Part shown: piece by piece, positions 8,070-16,855 of the stretch | How the letters are laid out: every line of letters begins with the position of its first letter | Numbering within the stretch: position 1 is the stretch's first letter | Assembly: GCF_001940245.1 (NCBI RefSeq) | Contig: NZ_MJIG01000004.1 | Coordinates: 248,001 to 312,000 of the forward strand | Length of the DNA: 64,000 nt | From: Anaerostipes sp. 992a | Lineage (GTDB): Bacteria > Bacillota > Clostridia > Lachnospirales > Lachnospiraceae | Reading direction: 5' to 3' | Position numbers and translations under genes: made by a program | Notes under the pieces: generated by a model | Database searches by the model: none | What the model was told of the DNA's origin: nothing | The model's input: the letters and a program-made list of their open reading frames with translations, nothing else

Positions 8070-9437
8070 CTACATATCCTTTAAAAATGCTTCGTAGCAT
8101 TTCTTTGCTTCATAGATATCCGCCTTGCTGCAGATCTCCCATGGAGCATGCATACTGAGAACTGCCACGCCGCTGTCGATGACATTCATGCCATACACAG
8201 CCGGGATGTAAGCGATGGTTCCGCCTCCACCGATGTCCACCCGTCCAAGCTCTGCTGTCTGGAAGGCTACGTTATGGTCGTCCATGACCTTTCTAATTCT
8301 GCCGATGTATTCTGCACTGGCATCATTGGAGCCTGACTTGCCTCTTGCTCCGGTATACTTGTTGAATACTACACCTCTGCCAAAGTATGCGCAGTTCTTC
8401 TTTTCGAAGACAGATGCATAAGTTGGATCGTAAGCAGCACTGACATCAGAAGAGAGCATACTGGAGTTGGTGAGTGCTCTTCTGAGTGCAAGATCAGAGT
8501 AGACACCCATACGGTCCATCACCTCTGCCACGGTATTTTCAAAGAAGCGGGACTGCATCCCTGTGGCTCCGACGCTTCCGATCTCTTCCTTGTCCACCAG
8601 AATGCAGACTGCTGTCTTCTTCGGCTGCTTTATATTTAACATTCCTGCCAGCGAAGTATAGGCACAGACGCGGTCGTCCTGTCCGTAGGACATGATCATG
8701 CTTCGATCCAGTCCAAAGTCTCTTGCCTTTCCTGCCGGAACCACCTCAAGCTCTGCGGATAAGAAATCTTCTTCTTCCATGCCATATTTCTCTTTTAATA
8801 TAGAAAGAATGCCTGCTTTTACTCCATCCTTTTCCTCTTCTGGAAGAGGCTTACTGCCAATCAATACATCCAAGTCTTCTCCTTCTACGACCACAGATGC
8901 TTTCTTTTCCATCTGCTTTCCGGCCAGATGGATCAAGAGATCTGTAATTCCCAGCACTGGATCAGATTCTTCTTCACCGATGACCACATCCATGATCGTT
9001 CCATCCTTCTTGGCAACAACGCCGTGGATAGCAAGTGGGAGAGTTACCCACTGGTATTTCTTCACACCACCATAGTAATGGGTATCCAGATAAGCAAGAT
9101 CCGTATCCTCATACAGCGGATTCTGCTTCAGATCCAGTCTTGGGGAATCGATATGTGCCCCCAGGATATTCATGCCCTGTTCTATTGGCTCTTCTCCAAT
9201 GTGAAATAAGGCGATGGTCTTTTTCATATTGACGGCATATACCTTATCGCCTGTCTTTAATTCGCTTACCTCATAAAGATTCTGATATCCACAGGCTTCT
9301 GCCATGGATACCGCAAGCTTTACGCATTCCCGTTCCGTCTTACCATTGGATAAAAAGTACTTATATCCTTCATTTAATGTTTCTAATTCCTTTAATTGTG
9401 CTTCATCGTAAGATGTCCATACATTCTTGCGTTCCAT
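8070..9437 (-). CDS. apeB: M18-family zinc aminopeptidase
   Basis: This protein has 455 residues from the start chosen here (MERKNVWTSYDEAQ). It belongs to peptidase family M18, whose members are large multimeric cytoplasmic aminopeptidases with two zinc ions that remove N-terminal residues from peptides. Visible zinc-site features are GAHIDSPRLDLK near residue 95, the DKEEIGSVGATG segment, and a C-terminal His in SMHAPWEI. Fourteen extra upstream codons exist, but the AAGGAGG site lies 7 bases before the ATG at 9437, so that start is preferred. It follows the DacF-type gene by 38 bp and may share its transcript. The specificity, often acidic or neutral residues in this family, cannot be read from the sequence. 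Confidence 0.9.
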   Translation of the reverse strand: MERKNVWTSYDEAQLKELETLNEGYKYFLSNGKTERECVKLAVSMAEACGYQNLYEVSELKTGDKVYAVNMKKTIALFHIGEEPIEQGMNILGAHIDSPRLDLKQNPLYEDTDLAYLDTHYYGGVKKYQWVTLPLAIHGVVAKKDGTIMDVVIGEEESDPVLGITDLLIHLAGKQMEKKASVVVEGEDLDVLIGSKPLPEEEKDGVKAGILSILKEKYGMEEEDFLSAELEVVPAGKARDFGLDRSMIMSYGQDDRVCAYTSLAGMLNIKQPKKTAVCILVDKEEIGSVGATGMQSRFFENTVAEVMDRMGVYSDLALRRALTNSSMLSSDVSAAYDPTYASVFEKKNCAYFGRGVVFNKYTGARGKSGSNDASAEYIGRIRKVMDDHNVAFQTAELGRVDIGGGGTIAYIPAVYGMNVIDSGVAVLSMHAPWEICSKADIYEAKKCYEAFLKDM

Positions 9438-9475
9438 CTTATCTCCTCCTTGTATCATAATCAGCACCCAGGATT

Positions 9476-10711
9476 TCATCCTTGATGCTGTAATAAGTAT
9501 GTGTGTATCAAGCGGATGATCACTGCATCCACTCCTTCTTTCTCCATCTTCTCTGACGTCCGGATATCTACCGTATCATAGCAAATGCCATTGACGTAGA
9601 TGGATAAGGTTCCCACCTTCTGCCCTCTCTTTACAGGTGCCTCCACCTGCCTAGCCAGCTTTAGCCGTGTCTCCACCTGATCCTTCTCAGATAGAAGCAT
9701 CTCCTTACTGCCTTCCATGGACAAGGACACCGCCTTGGCCTTTCCACCCTCCACCTGAATCTGCCCGACCCTTTCCTGATCCTTTACGACCAGGTATTTT
9801 TCATAATTGGATTCTCCATACTTCATAAGAGCAATGGTATCCTTCCATTTGTAAGACTTATTGGGTGGCCAGCCAGAGGCCAAAACTACGGAAATCAGGT
9901 ATTTCCCATCGTGCTTAATGGCTCCTACGAAGCAGTATCCCGCCTTACTGGTAAATCCGGTCTTCACTCCGATGGCTCCTTCATATTGATTTAGGAAGCT
10001 GTCCTTATTATACACCGTAATCTGTCTTTTGCCATGTATTTCTGAAAAAGAATATTCTTTCGTCCCAACGATGGCCGCAAATGTCGGATTATCAAGGGCG
10101 TATTTTGCTATTCTTGCCAGATCGTAAGGAGTCGTATAATGCTTCTCTCCATCCAGTCCATTGGGTGTTTCAAAGCTGGTATCCTGACACCCCAGCTCAT
10201 GGGCCTTCATGGTCATCTCCTTACAAAACTGCTCCACGCTTCCACTGACATGCTCTGCTAGTACAACGGCACAGTCATTGAAGGATTCCAGCATCAGTGC
10301 ATACAAAAGATCCTGCACCTTATACTGTTGTCCCTCCTGCACACCCATATGAACCTTCGGTTGTGTAGCTGCATTTTTGGATACGGTGGCCACCTCATGA
10401 AGATCACAATTCTCAATCACATAGATAGCCGTCATAATCTTTGTCGTGCTAGCCATAGCATGCCTGGTATATCCATCCTTTTCATACAAGACTCTTCCGG
10501 TATCTCCATCTAACAAGATCGCCTCTTTGGCATACAGAGAAGTCACCTGTTCTGCACCCTTCTTTTCTTTCACTACAGCTGGCTCCAGCTTTTTCGCATC
10601 AATCGTGGAATATTGTCCTACTTCCTCTTCTGCGGATTGAAATGCTATGTATTGATTCGCTGATAAGATCATCACCATACATATGGCAAATACTCTCCGA
10701 ATTCTTTTCAT
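9476..10711 (-). CDS. D-alanyl-D-alanine carboxypeptidase (DacF-type, S11)
   Basis: This 411-residue exported penicillin-binding protein trims the terminal D-Ala from peptidoglycan stem peptides. It has an N-terminal signal peptide (MKRIRRVFAICMVMILSA), the active-site SxxK motif S88-T-T-K91, the SFN second motif, and the KTG motif in GVKTGFTSKAG. The C-terminal beta-rich domain and final amphipathic segment fit DacF/PBP5* membrane anchoring. A GTG start three codons upstream is possible, but AGGTG lies 6 bases before the ATG at 10711. A second S11 enzyme at 40193-41410 shares these motifs; in Bacillus such paralogues divide vegetative and spore-cortex roles. Confidence 0.92.
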   Translation of the reverse strand: MKRIRRVFAICMVMILSANQYIAFQSAEEEVGQYSTIDAKKLEPAVVKEKKGAEQVTSLYAKEAILLDGDTGRVLYEKDGYTRHAMASTTKIMTAIYVIENCDLHEVATVSKNAATQPKVHMGVQEGQQYKVQDLLYALMLESFNDCAVVLAEHVSGSVEQFCKEMTMKAHELGCQDTSFETPNGLDGEKHYTTPYDLARIAKYALDNPTFAAIVGTKEYSFSEIHGKRQITVYNKDSFLNQYEGAIGVKTGFTSKAGYCFVGAIKHDGKYLISVVLASGWPPNKSYKWKDTIALMKYGESNYEKYLVVKDQERVGQIQVEGGKAKAVSLSMEGSKEMLLSEKDQVETRLKLARQVEAPVKRGQKVGTLSIYVNGICYDTVDIRTSEKMEKEGVDAVIIRLIHTYLLQHQG

Positions 10712-10765
10712 ACAATTCACCTGCTTTTTGACTATTGTATGTAGGAAACGGGATATTTATGATGA

Positions 10766-11320
10766 TCAATTTTTTATGATAAAGACCGGCATCGGTGGAT
10801 GGTTGGGCTTATTATAAAATTCATTGGTGATGACCAGATATTTTCGATGATCCAACTCCTTTAGATAGGCAAGCACTGCTTCCTTCTCCTCAAATCCACT
10901 GTCACCACCGCTATAGATGCACAAGCTTATGACACCACCTTTTTTCAACAGGGAAAGTCCAGCTTCCATGGCCTGTATGGTACTATCCCCTTTTGTGGCA
11001 AGCTTGTGATCTCCACCTGGAAGATATCCAAGGTTAAAGACAATGGCCGCTACGCTCTCCGGCTCAAAGTACTCTGCCATGTTAGCATGACTGTCCAGAT
11101 AAAGGGTACCATTGACTCCATGCTGCTCTAACTTCTCTCTGGTATGATCTAAAGCAATCTGTTGGATATCAAATCCTGTCACACTCCCCTGTTCCCCGAC
11201 AAGCCGGGCTAAGAACAGCATATCCCCTCCATTGCCCACTGTAGCATCAATGCAGATGTCACCTTCTTTTACGTATTGCATTAAAAACTGGTGCGTCCAG
11301 TCTACTATGGATATTCTCAT
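10766..11320 (-). CDS. mnmM: MnmM/YtqB-family tRNA methyltransferase
   Basis: This is a 184-residue class I SAM-dependent methyltransferase. The SAM-binding motif is DATVGNGGDMLFLA near residue 25, followed by the acidic loop GFDIQQ and the catalytic-region motif NLGYLPGG. These match the YtqB family once annotated as rRNA methylase. Bacillus YtqB/MnmM methylates 5-aminomethyl-2-thiouridine at the wobble position of tRNA, completing mnm5s2U. The length is close to the usual 190 residues and there are no extra domains. AAGGAG lies 8 bases before the ATG. The neighbours are cell-wall genes with no evident functional link. Confidence 0.82.
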   Translation of the reverse strand: MRISIVDWTHQFLMQYVKEGDICIDATVGNGGDMLFLARLVGEQGSVTGFDIQQIALDHTREKLEQHGVNGTLYLDSHANMAEYFEPESVAAIVFNLGYLPGGDHKLATKGDSTIQAMEAGLSLLKKGGVISLCIYSGGDSGFEEKEAVLAYLKELDHRKYLVITNEFYNKPNHPPMPVFIIKN

Positions 11321-11437
11321 CTTTCATTCTCCTTCTTTTGGATGTTTTCTCCCTTGCGTCCAAAGTCTTTTTCAGATTGACACTCTGCTGGGTGTGTTCA
11401 TAATCTCCACCCGTTAGAGGCCGCCCATGGCGCGCAA

Positions 11438-11480
11438 ACCAAAAACTCACCCACAGGGAGAACCGCCCCGGGGTGAGTCC
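11438..11480 (-). terminator. Terminator after the L,D-transpeptidase gene
   Basis: On the minus strand, ACTCACCC (11471-11478) pairs with GGGTGAGT (11445-11452) and is followed by a run of T. It lies shortly after the stop codon at 11496. Confidence 0.7.
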
Positions 11481-11495
11481 TATTCTAACTCTTAT

Positions 11496-12941
11496 TTAAT
11501 AATAAACGACCACTGGCCATCCGGCATCAATGATGCCGTAAATTGTGGCTGCCGCATAGATTGGCAGGTTGACACAGCCATGGGAGCCTCCAGTCCTATA
11601 GATAGAACCACCGAAGGAATTTCTCCAGTCTGCATCGTGGAAGCCCTCACCTCCGTTAAATGGCATCCAGTATCTTACCGGGCTGGCATAATCATAACCA
11701 GGTCCACCTAAGACCTTATTGCGCTGCTTATACTGCACTACGCCCACGCCTGTATGGGTACCGGTTCCCTTGCTGACGTTACCGGATACACAGGAGGTTG
11801 AGAATACCTGCTTGCCATTCTTATAAATATATACCATCTGGTAAGATAGATCTACTTCTGCATAGCTGTCTCCAATATCGTTGATCTGTCCATTGGTTCC
11901 TTCTACTGCTTTTTGAATATAATATGGCTTTCTTGTCTTCGTGGTTCCTTCCTGCATCATTTTCTTGATAGCAGATGTTTCCTTTTCCACATTCATGCGC
12001 CATCCATATGGGCCACCACTTGGCACATTGATGGTAGTACCTCTATGACTTTTGAACTTTCTTCCATTATAAATGGTGTTCGTATCGGTTGCATATTCAA
12101 TCAGCCAATTTTCAATGGCTTTGCTGCTGATGATGGCTTTGGTATAATTCTTGATCTTAATAAATTGATTGGTAATATCCCCATTTACCGTAAATTTATT
12201 GTCTTTTAAACCATCCTTGAATTTTACCGGATTGATATAGCGGTTGGAATAATCCCAGGTAATACTTCCCTTTACCATGGATTCCATATCTTCTTTCAAT
12301 GCTACGATTTCCTTATCATCCTTGCGGTACTTTGGTTCCTGGTAGCAGCCTGCTTTCTCGATATCCAGGGTTTCCTCTGCACCAAGGACACAGCTGATCA
12401 CCTCTTTTTTAAGCTTATCTTTCCGTACTCTATTTCCATCTACTTCCTTCTGGATCTCGTATTTGTTATTGCCTGCGTACTTTGGATATGCACTGACCGG
12501 AACCGTGATGTTCTTCTTTTTAAAACATTCAAAATCATGAAAAATCTTTGTTAATTTATTCTCATCATAAGAGGTGGTCTCTAAGATCTTTTCTGTTTTC
12601 CCACCAAAGAATCTGGCTGGCCAGGTAAATGGATTCTGGCTCTTTTGATATTTTCCAATGACTCCGTTGTCCAAATATGTAAGTCCGATCTGGCTTCCCT
12701 TCACGGTATCCTTTAACCCTTTACGCTGGGTAATGACAAGCTCATAGGCATCTACATGCTTTTTGATCTGGGACTCGATCTGTCCTACGGTCTTGTTGGA
12801 ACAGTCGATCCCATTGATGGTCGTTCCATAAAGGAAATGACTACTATAATAATAGGTTCCAGCAAAATAAATAACTGCAAGCACGGCTACTACTCCAATG
12901 ATAATCTTCGTGCGCTTGCTCAAGCTTTTTAATTTCTCCAT
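11496..12941 (-). CDS. L,D-transpeptidase with YkuD domain and PG-binding region
   Basis: This 481-residue membrane-anchored protein makes 3-3 or related cross-links in peptidoglycan. A single transmembrane helix (about 9-31) places the rest outside. Residues 40-250 resemble the alpha/beta domain often found before YkuD in clostridial L,D-transpeptidases. The YkuD catalytic domain is at about 355-481, with the conserved His in GEGFHDADW and the nucleophile Cys456 in SHGCVNLP. The MEKLKSL start at 12941 has GGAGAAGGAG 7 bases upstream; ten in-frame codons upstream of it lack such a site. The gene is divergent from the CoA-transferase gene. A GACAGA-N4-TCTGTC inverted repeat lies in its leader. 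Confidence 0.92.
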   Translation of the reverse strand: MEKLKSLSKRTKIIIGVVAVLAVIYFAGTYYYSSHFLYGTTINGIDCSNKTVGQIESQIKKHVDAYELVITQRKGLKDTVKGSQIGLTYLDNGVIGKYQKSQNPFTWPARFFGGKTEKILETTSYDENKLTKIFHDFECFKKKNITVPVSAYPKYAGNNKYEIQKEVDGNRVRKDKLKKEVISCVLGAEETLDIEKAGCYQEPKYRKDDKEIVALKEDMESMVKGSITWDYSNRYINPVKFKDGLKDNKFTVNGDITNQFIKIKNYTKAIISSKAIENWLIEYATDTNTIYNGRKFKSHRGTTINVPSGGPYGWRMNVEKETSAIKKMMQEGTTKTRKPYYIQKAVEGTNGQINDIGDSYAEVDLSYQMVYIYKNGKQVFSTSCVSGNVSKGTGTHTGVGVVQYKQRNKVLGGPGYDYASPVRYWMPFNGGEGFHDADWRNSFGGSIYRTGGSHGCVNLPIYAAATIYGIIDAGWPVVVYY

Positions 12942-12977
12942 AAATACTCCTTCTCCTCTATCTTTTATCAATGTTAA

Positions 12978-12993
12978 GACAGAATACTCTGTC
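12978..12993. promoter_or_regulatory. Inverted repeat upstream of the L,D-transpeptidase gene
   Basis: GACAGA and TCTGTC are perfect 6-base arms separated by ATAC. The repeat is 37 bp before the ATG at 12941 and could be an operator. No regulator in the window is linked to it. Confidence 0.35.
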
Positions 12994-13120
12994 CATTTTA
13001 TTCCTGCAATTTTCTATTATAGTATACTCTTCATGAGAAAACCATCGTTTTTTTGAGAATTAATATAGTTTAATATCTTATTAATAAAATTGTACAAAAT
13101 TTAGTGCATGTTCCATTCTC

Positions 13121-13149
13121 TTTACAAATGTATGGATAAATGATATTAT
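13121..13149 (+). promoter_or_regulatory. Promoter of the butyryl-CoA:acetate CoA-transferase gene
   Basis: TTTACA (13121-13126) and TATTAT (13144-13149) are separated by 17 bases. Transcription would start near 13156, just where the Rex-like site begins. Confidence 0.65.
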
Positions 13150-13155
13150 ATATTT

Positions 13156-13173
13156 ATGTTAATAGTTTAACGA
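13156..13173. promoter_or_regulatory. Rex-like operator at the CoA-transferase promoter
   Basis: ATGTTAATAGTTTAACGA matches the clostridial Rex consensus TTGTTAA-N4-TTAACAA at 12 of 14 defined positions, with both arms intact apart from one base each. It overlaps the predicted transcription start, a position suited to repression. Rex is a redox sensor that leaves DNA when NADH is high. No rex gene is in the window, so the regulator is inferred. Confidence 0.55.
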
Positions 13174-13211
13174 TTTGCATAAAACATTTAATTGTATAGG
13201 AGGAATCTATC

Positions 13212-14552
13212 ATGAGTTACGCAAACGAATATCAAAAGAAGCTGACAACTGCTCAGGAAGCTGTTAAGGTTGTAAAATCAGGAGATGTCATCGATTACGG
13301 ATGGACCGTGAACACTCCAGTTGCACTTGACCAGGCATTAGCTGCAAGAATGGACGAACTGGAAAATTTATATTTCCGTGGTGGAATCATTATGTGGCCT
13401 TTGGCAATCACACAGATTGAAAATCCAGCAGATCATTTTACATGGAACTCCTGGCATATGTCTGGAATCGAAAGAAAATGGATCAATGAAGGTTTTTCTT
13501 TCTATAACCCAATTCGCTATTCCGAGCTTCCAAGCTACTACAGAGATACCATCGCAGGAACAGACGTTGCTATGTTCCAGGTAGCACCAATGGATGAACA
13601 TGGATACTTTAACTTTGGACCATCTGCTTCTCACCTGGCTGCTATGATTGAAAAATGTAAATGCGTAATTGTAGAAGTTAATGAAAATATGCCTCGTTGC
13701 CTTGGCGGTTTTGAAGAAGGCGTTCACATTTCTAAAGTTGATATGATCGTGGAAGGAGATAATCCTCCAATCGCAGAAATGGGAGCAGGCGGAGCTCCAA
13801 CAGATGTCGATAAAGCAGTTGCAAAATTAATCGTGGAAGAAATCCCAAATGGTGCATGTCTTCAGTTAGGTATTGGTGGAATGCCTAATACGGTAGGTTC
13901 TATGATCGCTGAATCTGACTTAAAGGATTTAGGGGTACATACAGAGATGTACGTAGATGCTTTCGTTGATATTACAAAAGCAGGAAAGATTACCGGTGCT
14001 AAGAAGAATCTGGACCGCTATCGTCAGACTTATGCATTCGCAGCTGGTACAAAGAAATTATATGATTTCTTAAATGACAACCCAGAATGTATGAGCGCTC
14101 CAGTTAACTACACCAACGACTTCCGTACGGTAGCTGCATTAGATAACTTCATCTCTATCAACAATGCGGTTGATATTGACTTATTCGGACAGGTGAACGC
14201 AGAATCTGCTGGATTAAAGCAGATCAGTGGTGCTGGCGGACAGTTAGACTTCGTATTAGGTGCTTACGCATCTAAAGGTGGTAAGAGCTTTATCTGCTTA
14301 TCTTCTACCTTTAAGACAAAATCCGGTGAAGTAAAATCTCGTATCTTACCTACTTTAAATCAGGGCTCTATCGTAACAGATACCCGTGCCAACGTTCACT
14401 ATATCGTTACAGAATACGGTAAAGTAAACTTAAAAGGAAAATCTACATGGGAAAGAGCGGAAGCTTTAATCAGCATTGCTCATCCAGACTTTAGAGATCA
14501 GCTGATCAAAGATGCTGAAAAAGCTCATATCTGGAGACGCAGCAATAAGTAA
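13212..14552 (+). CDS. but: Butyryl-CoA:acetate CoA-transferase
   Basis: This 446-residue cytoplasmic enzyme moves CoA from butyryl-CoA to acetate, releasing butyrate and acetyl-CoA. It is the final step of butyrate formation in many gut Lachnospiraceae. It belongs to the 4-hydroxybutyrate/butyryl CoA-transferase family. The CoA-binding GIGGMPN loop is near residue 220 and the catalytic glutamate is Glu245 in VHTEM. The length matches the family (about 447). AGGAGG precedes the ATG. The gene is monocistronic, with its own promoter, a Rex-like site and a strong terminator, and lies 14 kb from the main butyrate operon. Related enzymes accept 4-hydroxybutyryl-CoA or propionyl-CoA, so substrate preference rests on the butyrate context. 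Confidence 0.9.
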   Translation: MSYANEYQKKLTTAQEAVKVVKSGDVIDYGWTVNTPVALDQALAARMDELENLYFRGGIIMWPLAITQIENPADHFTWNSWHMSGIERKWINEGFSFYNPIRYSELPSYYRDTIAGTDVAMFQVAPMDEHGYFNFGPSASHLAAMIEKCKCVIVEVNENMPRCLGGFEEGVHISKVDMIVEGDNPPIAEMGAGGAPTDVDKAVAKLIVEEIPNGACLQLGIGGMPNTVGSMIAESDLKDLGVHTEMYVDAFVDITKAGKITGAKKNLDRYRQTYAFAAGTKKLYDFLNDNPECMSAPVNYTNDFRTVAALDNFISINNAVDIDLFGQVNAESAGLKQISGAGGQLDFVLGAYASKGGKSFICLSSTFKTKSGEVKSRILPTLNQGSIVTDTRANVHYIVTEYGKVNLKGKSTWERAEALISIAHPDFRDQLIKDAEKAHIWRRSNK

Positions 14553-14579
14553 ACTTATTTTTTCATGAATAAAAGGAAC

Positions 14580-14627
14580 AGGACCGTCACCTCAATTTTC
14601 GTTGAGGTGCGGTCCTATTTTTTGTAT
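14580..14627 (+). terminator. Strong terminator after the CoA-transferase gene
   Basis: AGGACCG and CGGTCCT, continued by CACCTCAA/TTGAGGTG, form a stem of about 16 bp with a short loop, followed by ATTTTTTG. Confidence 0.92.
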
Positions 14628-14652
14628 TTTTTATCCTCTTCCAGAAAGAAGA

Positions 14653-14673
14653 CTCCCACCTCTAAGGTGGGAG
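14653..14673 (+). repeat. Left-end hairpin of the IS605-type element
   Basis: A perfect 9-bp stem (CTCCCACCT/AGGTGGGAG) closes a 3-base loop. Such imperfectly shared end hairpins are bound by the TnpA dimer. Confidence 0.85.
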
Positions 14674-14695
14674 ATGAATTGCGTCTGTTACCTAC

Positions 14696-14724
14696 TTGAT
14701 ATTGTGCTCTAATCATAGTATAAT
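14696..14724 (+). promoter_or_regulatory. Promoter of the IS605-type tnpA
   Basis: TTGATA (14696-14701) and TATAAT (14719-14724) are separated by 17 bases. The tnpA ATG follows at 14761 with only a weak AAGAAAG ribosome site, as expected for a poorly expressed transposase. Confidence 0.65.
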
Positions 14725-14760
14725 ATATTCAGTCGAATAATAAAGAAAGTTTGAAATACA

Positions 14761-15174
14761 ATGAATTTGGATAATAATGCACATTCAGTATTCTTACTAC
14801 ACTATCATCTTGTGATTGTGGTCAAGTACCGTAGACAGGTTTTCGATGATAATATTTCCAGTAGGGCGAAAGAGATATTTGAGTATATTGCTCCAAATTA
14901 CAATATCACTCTTGAAGAATGGAATCACAACAAAGACCATGTACATATACTTTTCAAGGCACACCCAAATACGGAAATAAGCAAGTTCATAAACGCATAT
15001 AAAAGTGCAAGCAGCAGACTTCTGAAGAAAGAATTTCCGCAGATAAGGCAAAAGCTGTGGAAAGAACATTTCTGGAGTCAGAGCTTTTGTTTGCTTACAA
15101 CAGGTGGTGCTCCAATTGAAGTGATTAAAAAATACATAGAAAGCCAAGGACAAAAGGAACGAAAAAGGAAGTGA
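14761..15174 (+). CDS. tnpA: IS200/IS605 transposase TnpA (HUH Y1)
   Basis: This is a 137-residue single-strand DNA transposase of the HUH Y1 family. The metal-binding pair is H60-V-H62 in KDHVHILF and the catalytic tyrosine is Y125 in IKKYIESQ. The enzyme cuts the top or bottom strand at the element ends, recognises the end hairpins and excises a single-stranded circle. The length is normal for the family. Four bases separate its stop from the tnpB GTG, so the two are co-transcribed and probably translationally coupled. Confidence 0.93.
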   Translation: MNLDNNAHSVFLLHYHLVIVVKYRRQVFDDNISSRAKEIFEYIAPNYNITLEEWNHNKDHVHILFKAHPNTEISKFINAYKSASSRLLKKEFPQIRQKLWKEHFWSQSFCLLTTGGAPIEVIKKYIESQGQKERKRK

Positions 15175-15178
15175 CAGA

Positions 15179-16297
15179 GTGGCAAACAAAGCATATAAAT
15201 TCAGAATATATCCCAATGATGAGCAGAAAATTTTGTTTGCCAAGACTTTCGGCTGTGTCAGAATGGTGTACAATCATTGGCTTGATAGAAAAATCAGGCA
15301 GTATGAGGAGAACAAAACCAATGTAACATACACTATTTGTGCAAAAGAAATGGCTGAAATGAAGAAAACGGAAAAGTACGCATTTTTGCGGGAAGTAGAT
15401 AGTGTATCATTACAACAATCGCTCCGACACCTTGATACCGCATTTCAAAATTTTTTTAAACAGCCGAAAACAGGTTTTCCAAGGTTCAAATCAAAAAAGC
15501 GTAATAAAAACAGCTATTCAACAGTTTGCATCAATGGTAACATAACCATATCCAATAGATATTTGAGATTGCCAAAAATCGGACAAGTCAGATTAAAACA
15601 GCACAGACCGATTCCGAATGAATACAGACTGAAATCTGTGACAGTAAGTCAAACACCAAGCGGAAAATACTATGCAAGTGTTCTTTTTGAGTATGAAAAT
15701 CAAGTACAGGAAAAGGAGATGCAAAGTTTTTTAGGTTTGGATTTTTCCATGCACGAATTATATCGTGACAGTAACGGTAATGAGCCTGCATATCCGAGGT
15801 ATTATAGGAACGCAGAGAAAAAATTAGCGAGAGAACAACGCAGGCTTTCCAAAATGCAGAAAGCTTCTAACAATCGCAATAAGCAGAGAATTAAGGTGGC
15901 AAAACTCCACGAAAAGGTTTCCAATCAACGAAAAGACTTTCTGCATAAGCAATCAAGGCAGATAACCAATGCTTATGATTGTGTATGTGTAGAAGATTTG
16001 GATATGAAAGCAATGTCACGGTTGATGAATTTTGGAAAATCTGTTTCGGATAACGGTTGGGGAATGTTCACAACATTCTTGAAATACAAACTTGAGGAAC
16101 AGGGTAAAGAGCTTGTGAAGGTGGATAGATTTTTTGCAAGCAGTCAGATTTGTTCTGCTTGTGGTTACAAGAATACTAAAACGAAAAATCTTGCTCTCAG
16201 AGAGTGGGATTGTCCGCAATGTGGAACACATCACGACAGAGATGTAAATGCTGCCATAAATATCAGAAACGAGGGAATGCGGTTGGTAATTGCATGA
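15179..16297 (+). CDS. tnpB: TnpB RNA-guided nuclease of the IS605-type element
   Basis: This 372-residue TnpB is a compact RuvC-type nuclease guided by an RNA made from the right end of the element (omega/reRNA). The RuvC triad appears intact: D188 in LGLDFSM, E272 in VCVEDLDM and D355 in HHDRDVNAA. These match the spacing in ISDra2 TnpB (D191, E278, D361). A four-Cys zinc ribbon (CSACG...CPQCG) lies between the last two. The N-terminal MANKAYKFRIYPN segment is typical of the wedge/REC part. It starts at GTG. TnpB cuts the empty donor site and so helps retain the element. It is complete and probably functional. Confidence 0.93.
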   Translation: MANKAYKFRIYPNDEQKILFAKTFGCVRMVYNHWLDRKIRQYEENKTNVTYTICAKEMAEMKKTEKYAFLREVDSVSLQQSLRHLDTAFQNFFKQPKTGFPRFKSKKRNKNSYSTVCINGNITISNRYLRLPKIGQVRLKQHRPIPNEYRLKSVTVSQTPSGKYYASVLFEYENQVQEKEMQSFLGLDFSMHELYRDSNGNEPAYPRYYRNAEKKLAREQRRLSKMQKASNNRNKQRIKVAKLHEKVSNQRKDFLHKQSRQITNAYDCVCVEDLDMKAMSRLMNFGKSVSDNGWGMFTTFLKYKLEEQGKELVKVDRFFASSQICSACGYKNTKTKNLALREWDCPQCGTHHDRDVNAAINIRNEGMRLVIA

Positions 16298-16434
16298 CCT
16301 CAACTCAATATAACATAACCGTGGGACACACGGGGTTAGCTCGCTTATGCTTAGAACATTGGTGCTATCGAACGAGAACCAAACTCGCCGAGGTTAGGGA
16401 AGCTCCTACCTCTACAGGTGGGGGAGGATGTCAC
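16200..16434 (+). ncRNA. Putative omega (reRNA) guide RNA of TnpB
   Basis: By analogy with other IS605 elements, the RNA that guides TnpB is made from the 3' end of tnpB plus the right end, and the guide is the sequence just outside the element. The region 16298-16434 is non-coding, can form several hairpins and ends in the right-end stem (16403-16424). The guide would begin near 16435. Boundaries are estimates. Confidence 0.4.
16403..16424 (+). repeat. Right-end hairpin of the IS605-type element
   Basis: CTCCTACCT pairs with AGGTGGGGG with two G-T wobbles around a 4-base loop. It is the right-end counterpart of the 14653-14673 hairpin. Confidence 0.75.
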
Positions 16435-16855
16435 GCTATAGACATTCTTATACAAGAAATATCGGGTTTACAGACAGTGAAGAAGAAAACCCTACCACTG
16501 TCATATGGAAAACAGTCATCTTCGATGCCTGAAGCAGTTCTGGTGATGGAATCCAGCCAGCAGGTTGTTCTAACATTCCGCATATGTCGCTTTCGGAGAA
16601 GTTTTCTTCTTTGCCATGTTCCGTTTCTCCACACGAATATGGGACAAGCCAACACACTACAAAGAACGAAACCATTCCGGTAAAGCAATCTGCGAAGGAG
16701 CTTACATAGCCATTTGTCCCTGGACGAGAGATAAGATTTTCGTCTGTCCTGGTGTGGAACAAGAGAAAACATGTATCAAATTTGGAAGCTCCGTAGCCTG
16801 ATTGCTGACTGAAATGATTTCGTTCTCACACATTATCCCATAATCAAAGAAACCC
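16435..16855. other. 421-bp region without a convincing gene; possible decayed sequence
   Basis: Short open frames exist on both strands, but none has a ribosome site, a domain signature or plausible protein character. On the minus strand all three frames carry short protein-like stretches broken by stops or frame changes (for example VEKRNMAKKKTSPKATYAEC and ESDICGMLEQPAGW). This would fit a decayed gene next to the insertion sequence, but I cannot identify the family. Confidence 0.4.

Larger units (their letters stand above)
14640..16435 (+). mobile_element. IS200/IS605-family insertion sequence (tnpA + tnpB)
   Basis: The element carries tnpA and tnpB in tandem between subterminal hairpins rather than terminal inverted repeats. 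The left hairpin is CTCCCACCT-CTA-AGGTGGGAG (14653-14673). The right hairpin at 16403-16424 has closely related arms (CTCCTACCT / AGGTGGGGG). This is the hallmark of IS605-type single-strand peel-and-paste elements. It is inserted just after the CoA-transferase terminator. The exact ends are estimated to within about 10 bp. Both genes are intact, so the element may be active. Confidence 0.88.

Noticed and set aside
16431-16772. 113-codon minus-strand ORF and an overlapping 104-codon ORF
   Set aside because: Neither has a ribosome site or a recognisable domain, and they overlap in different frames. Kept only as a possible decayed region.
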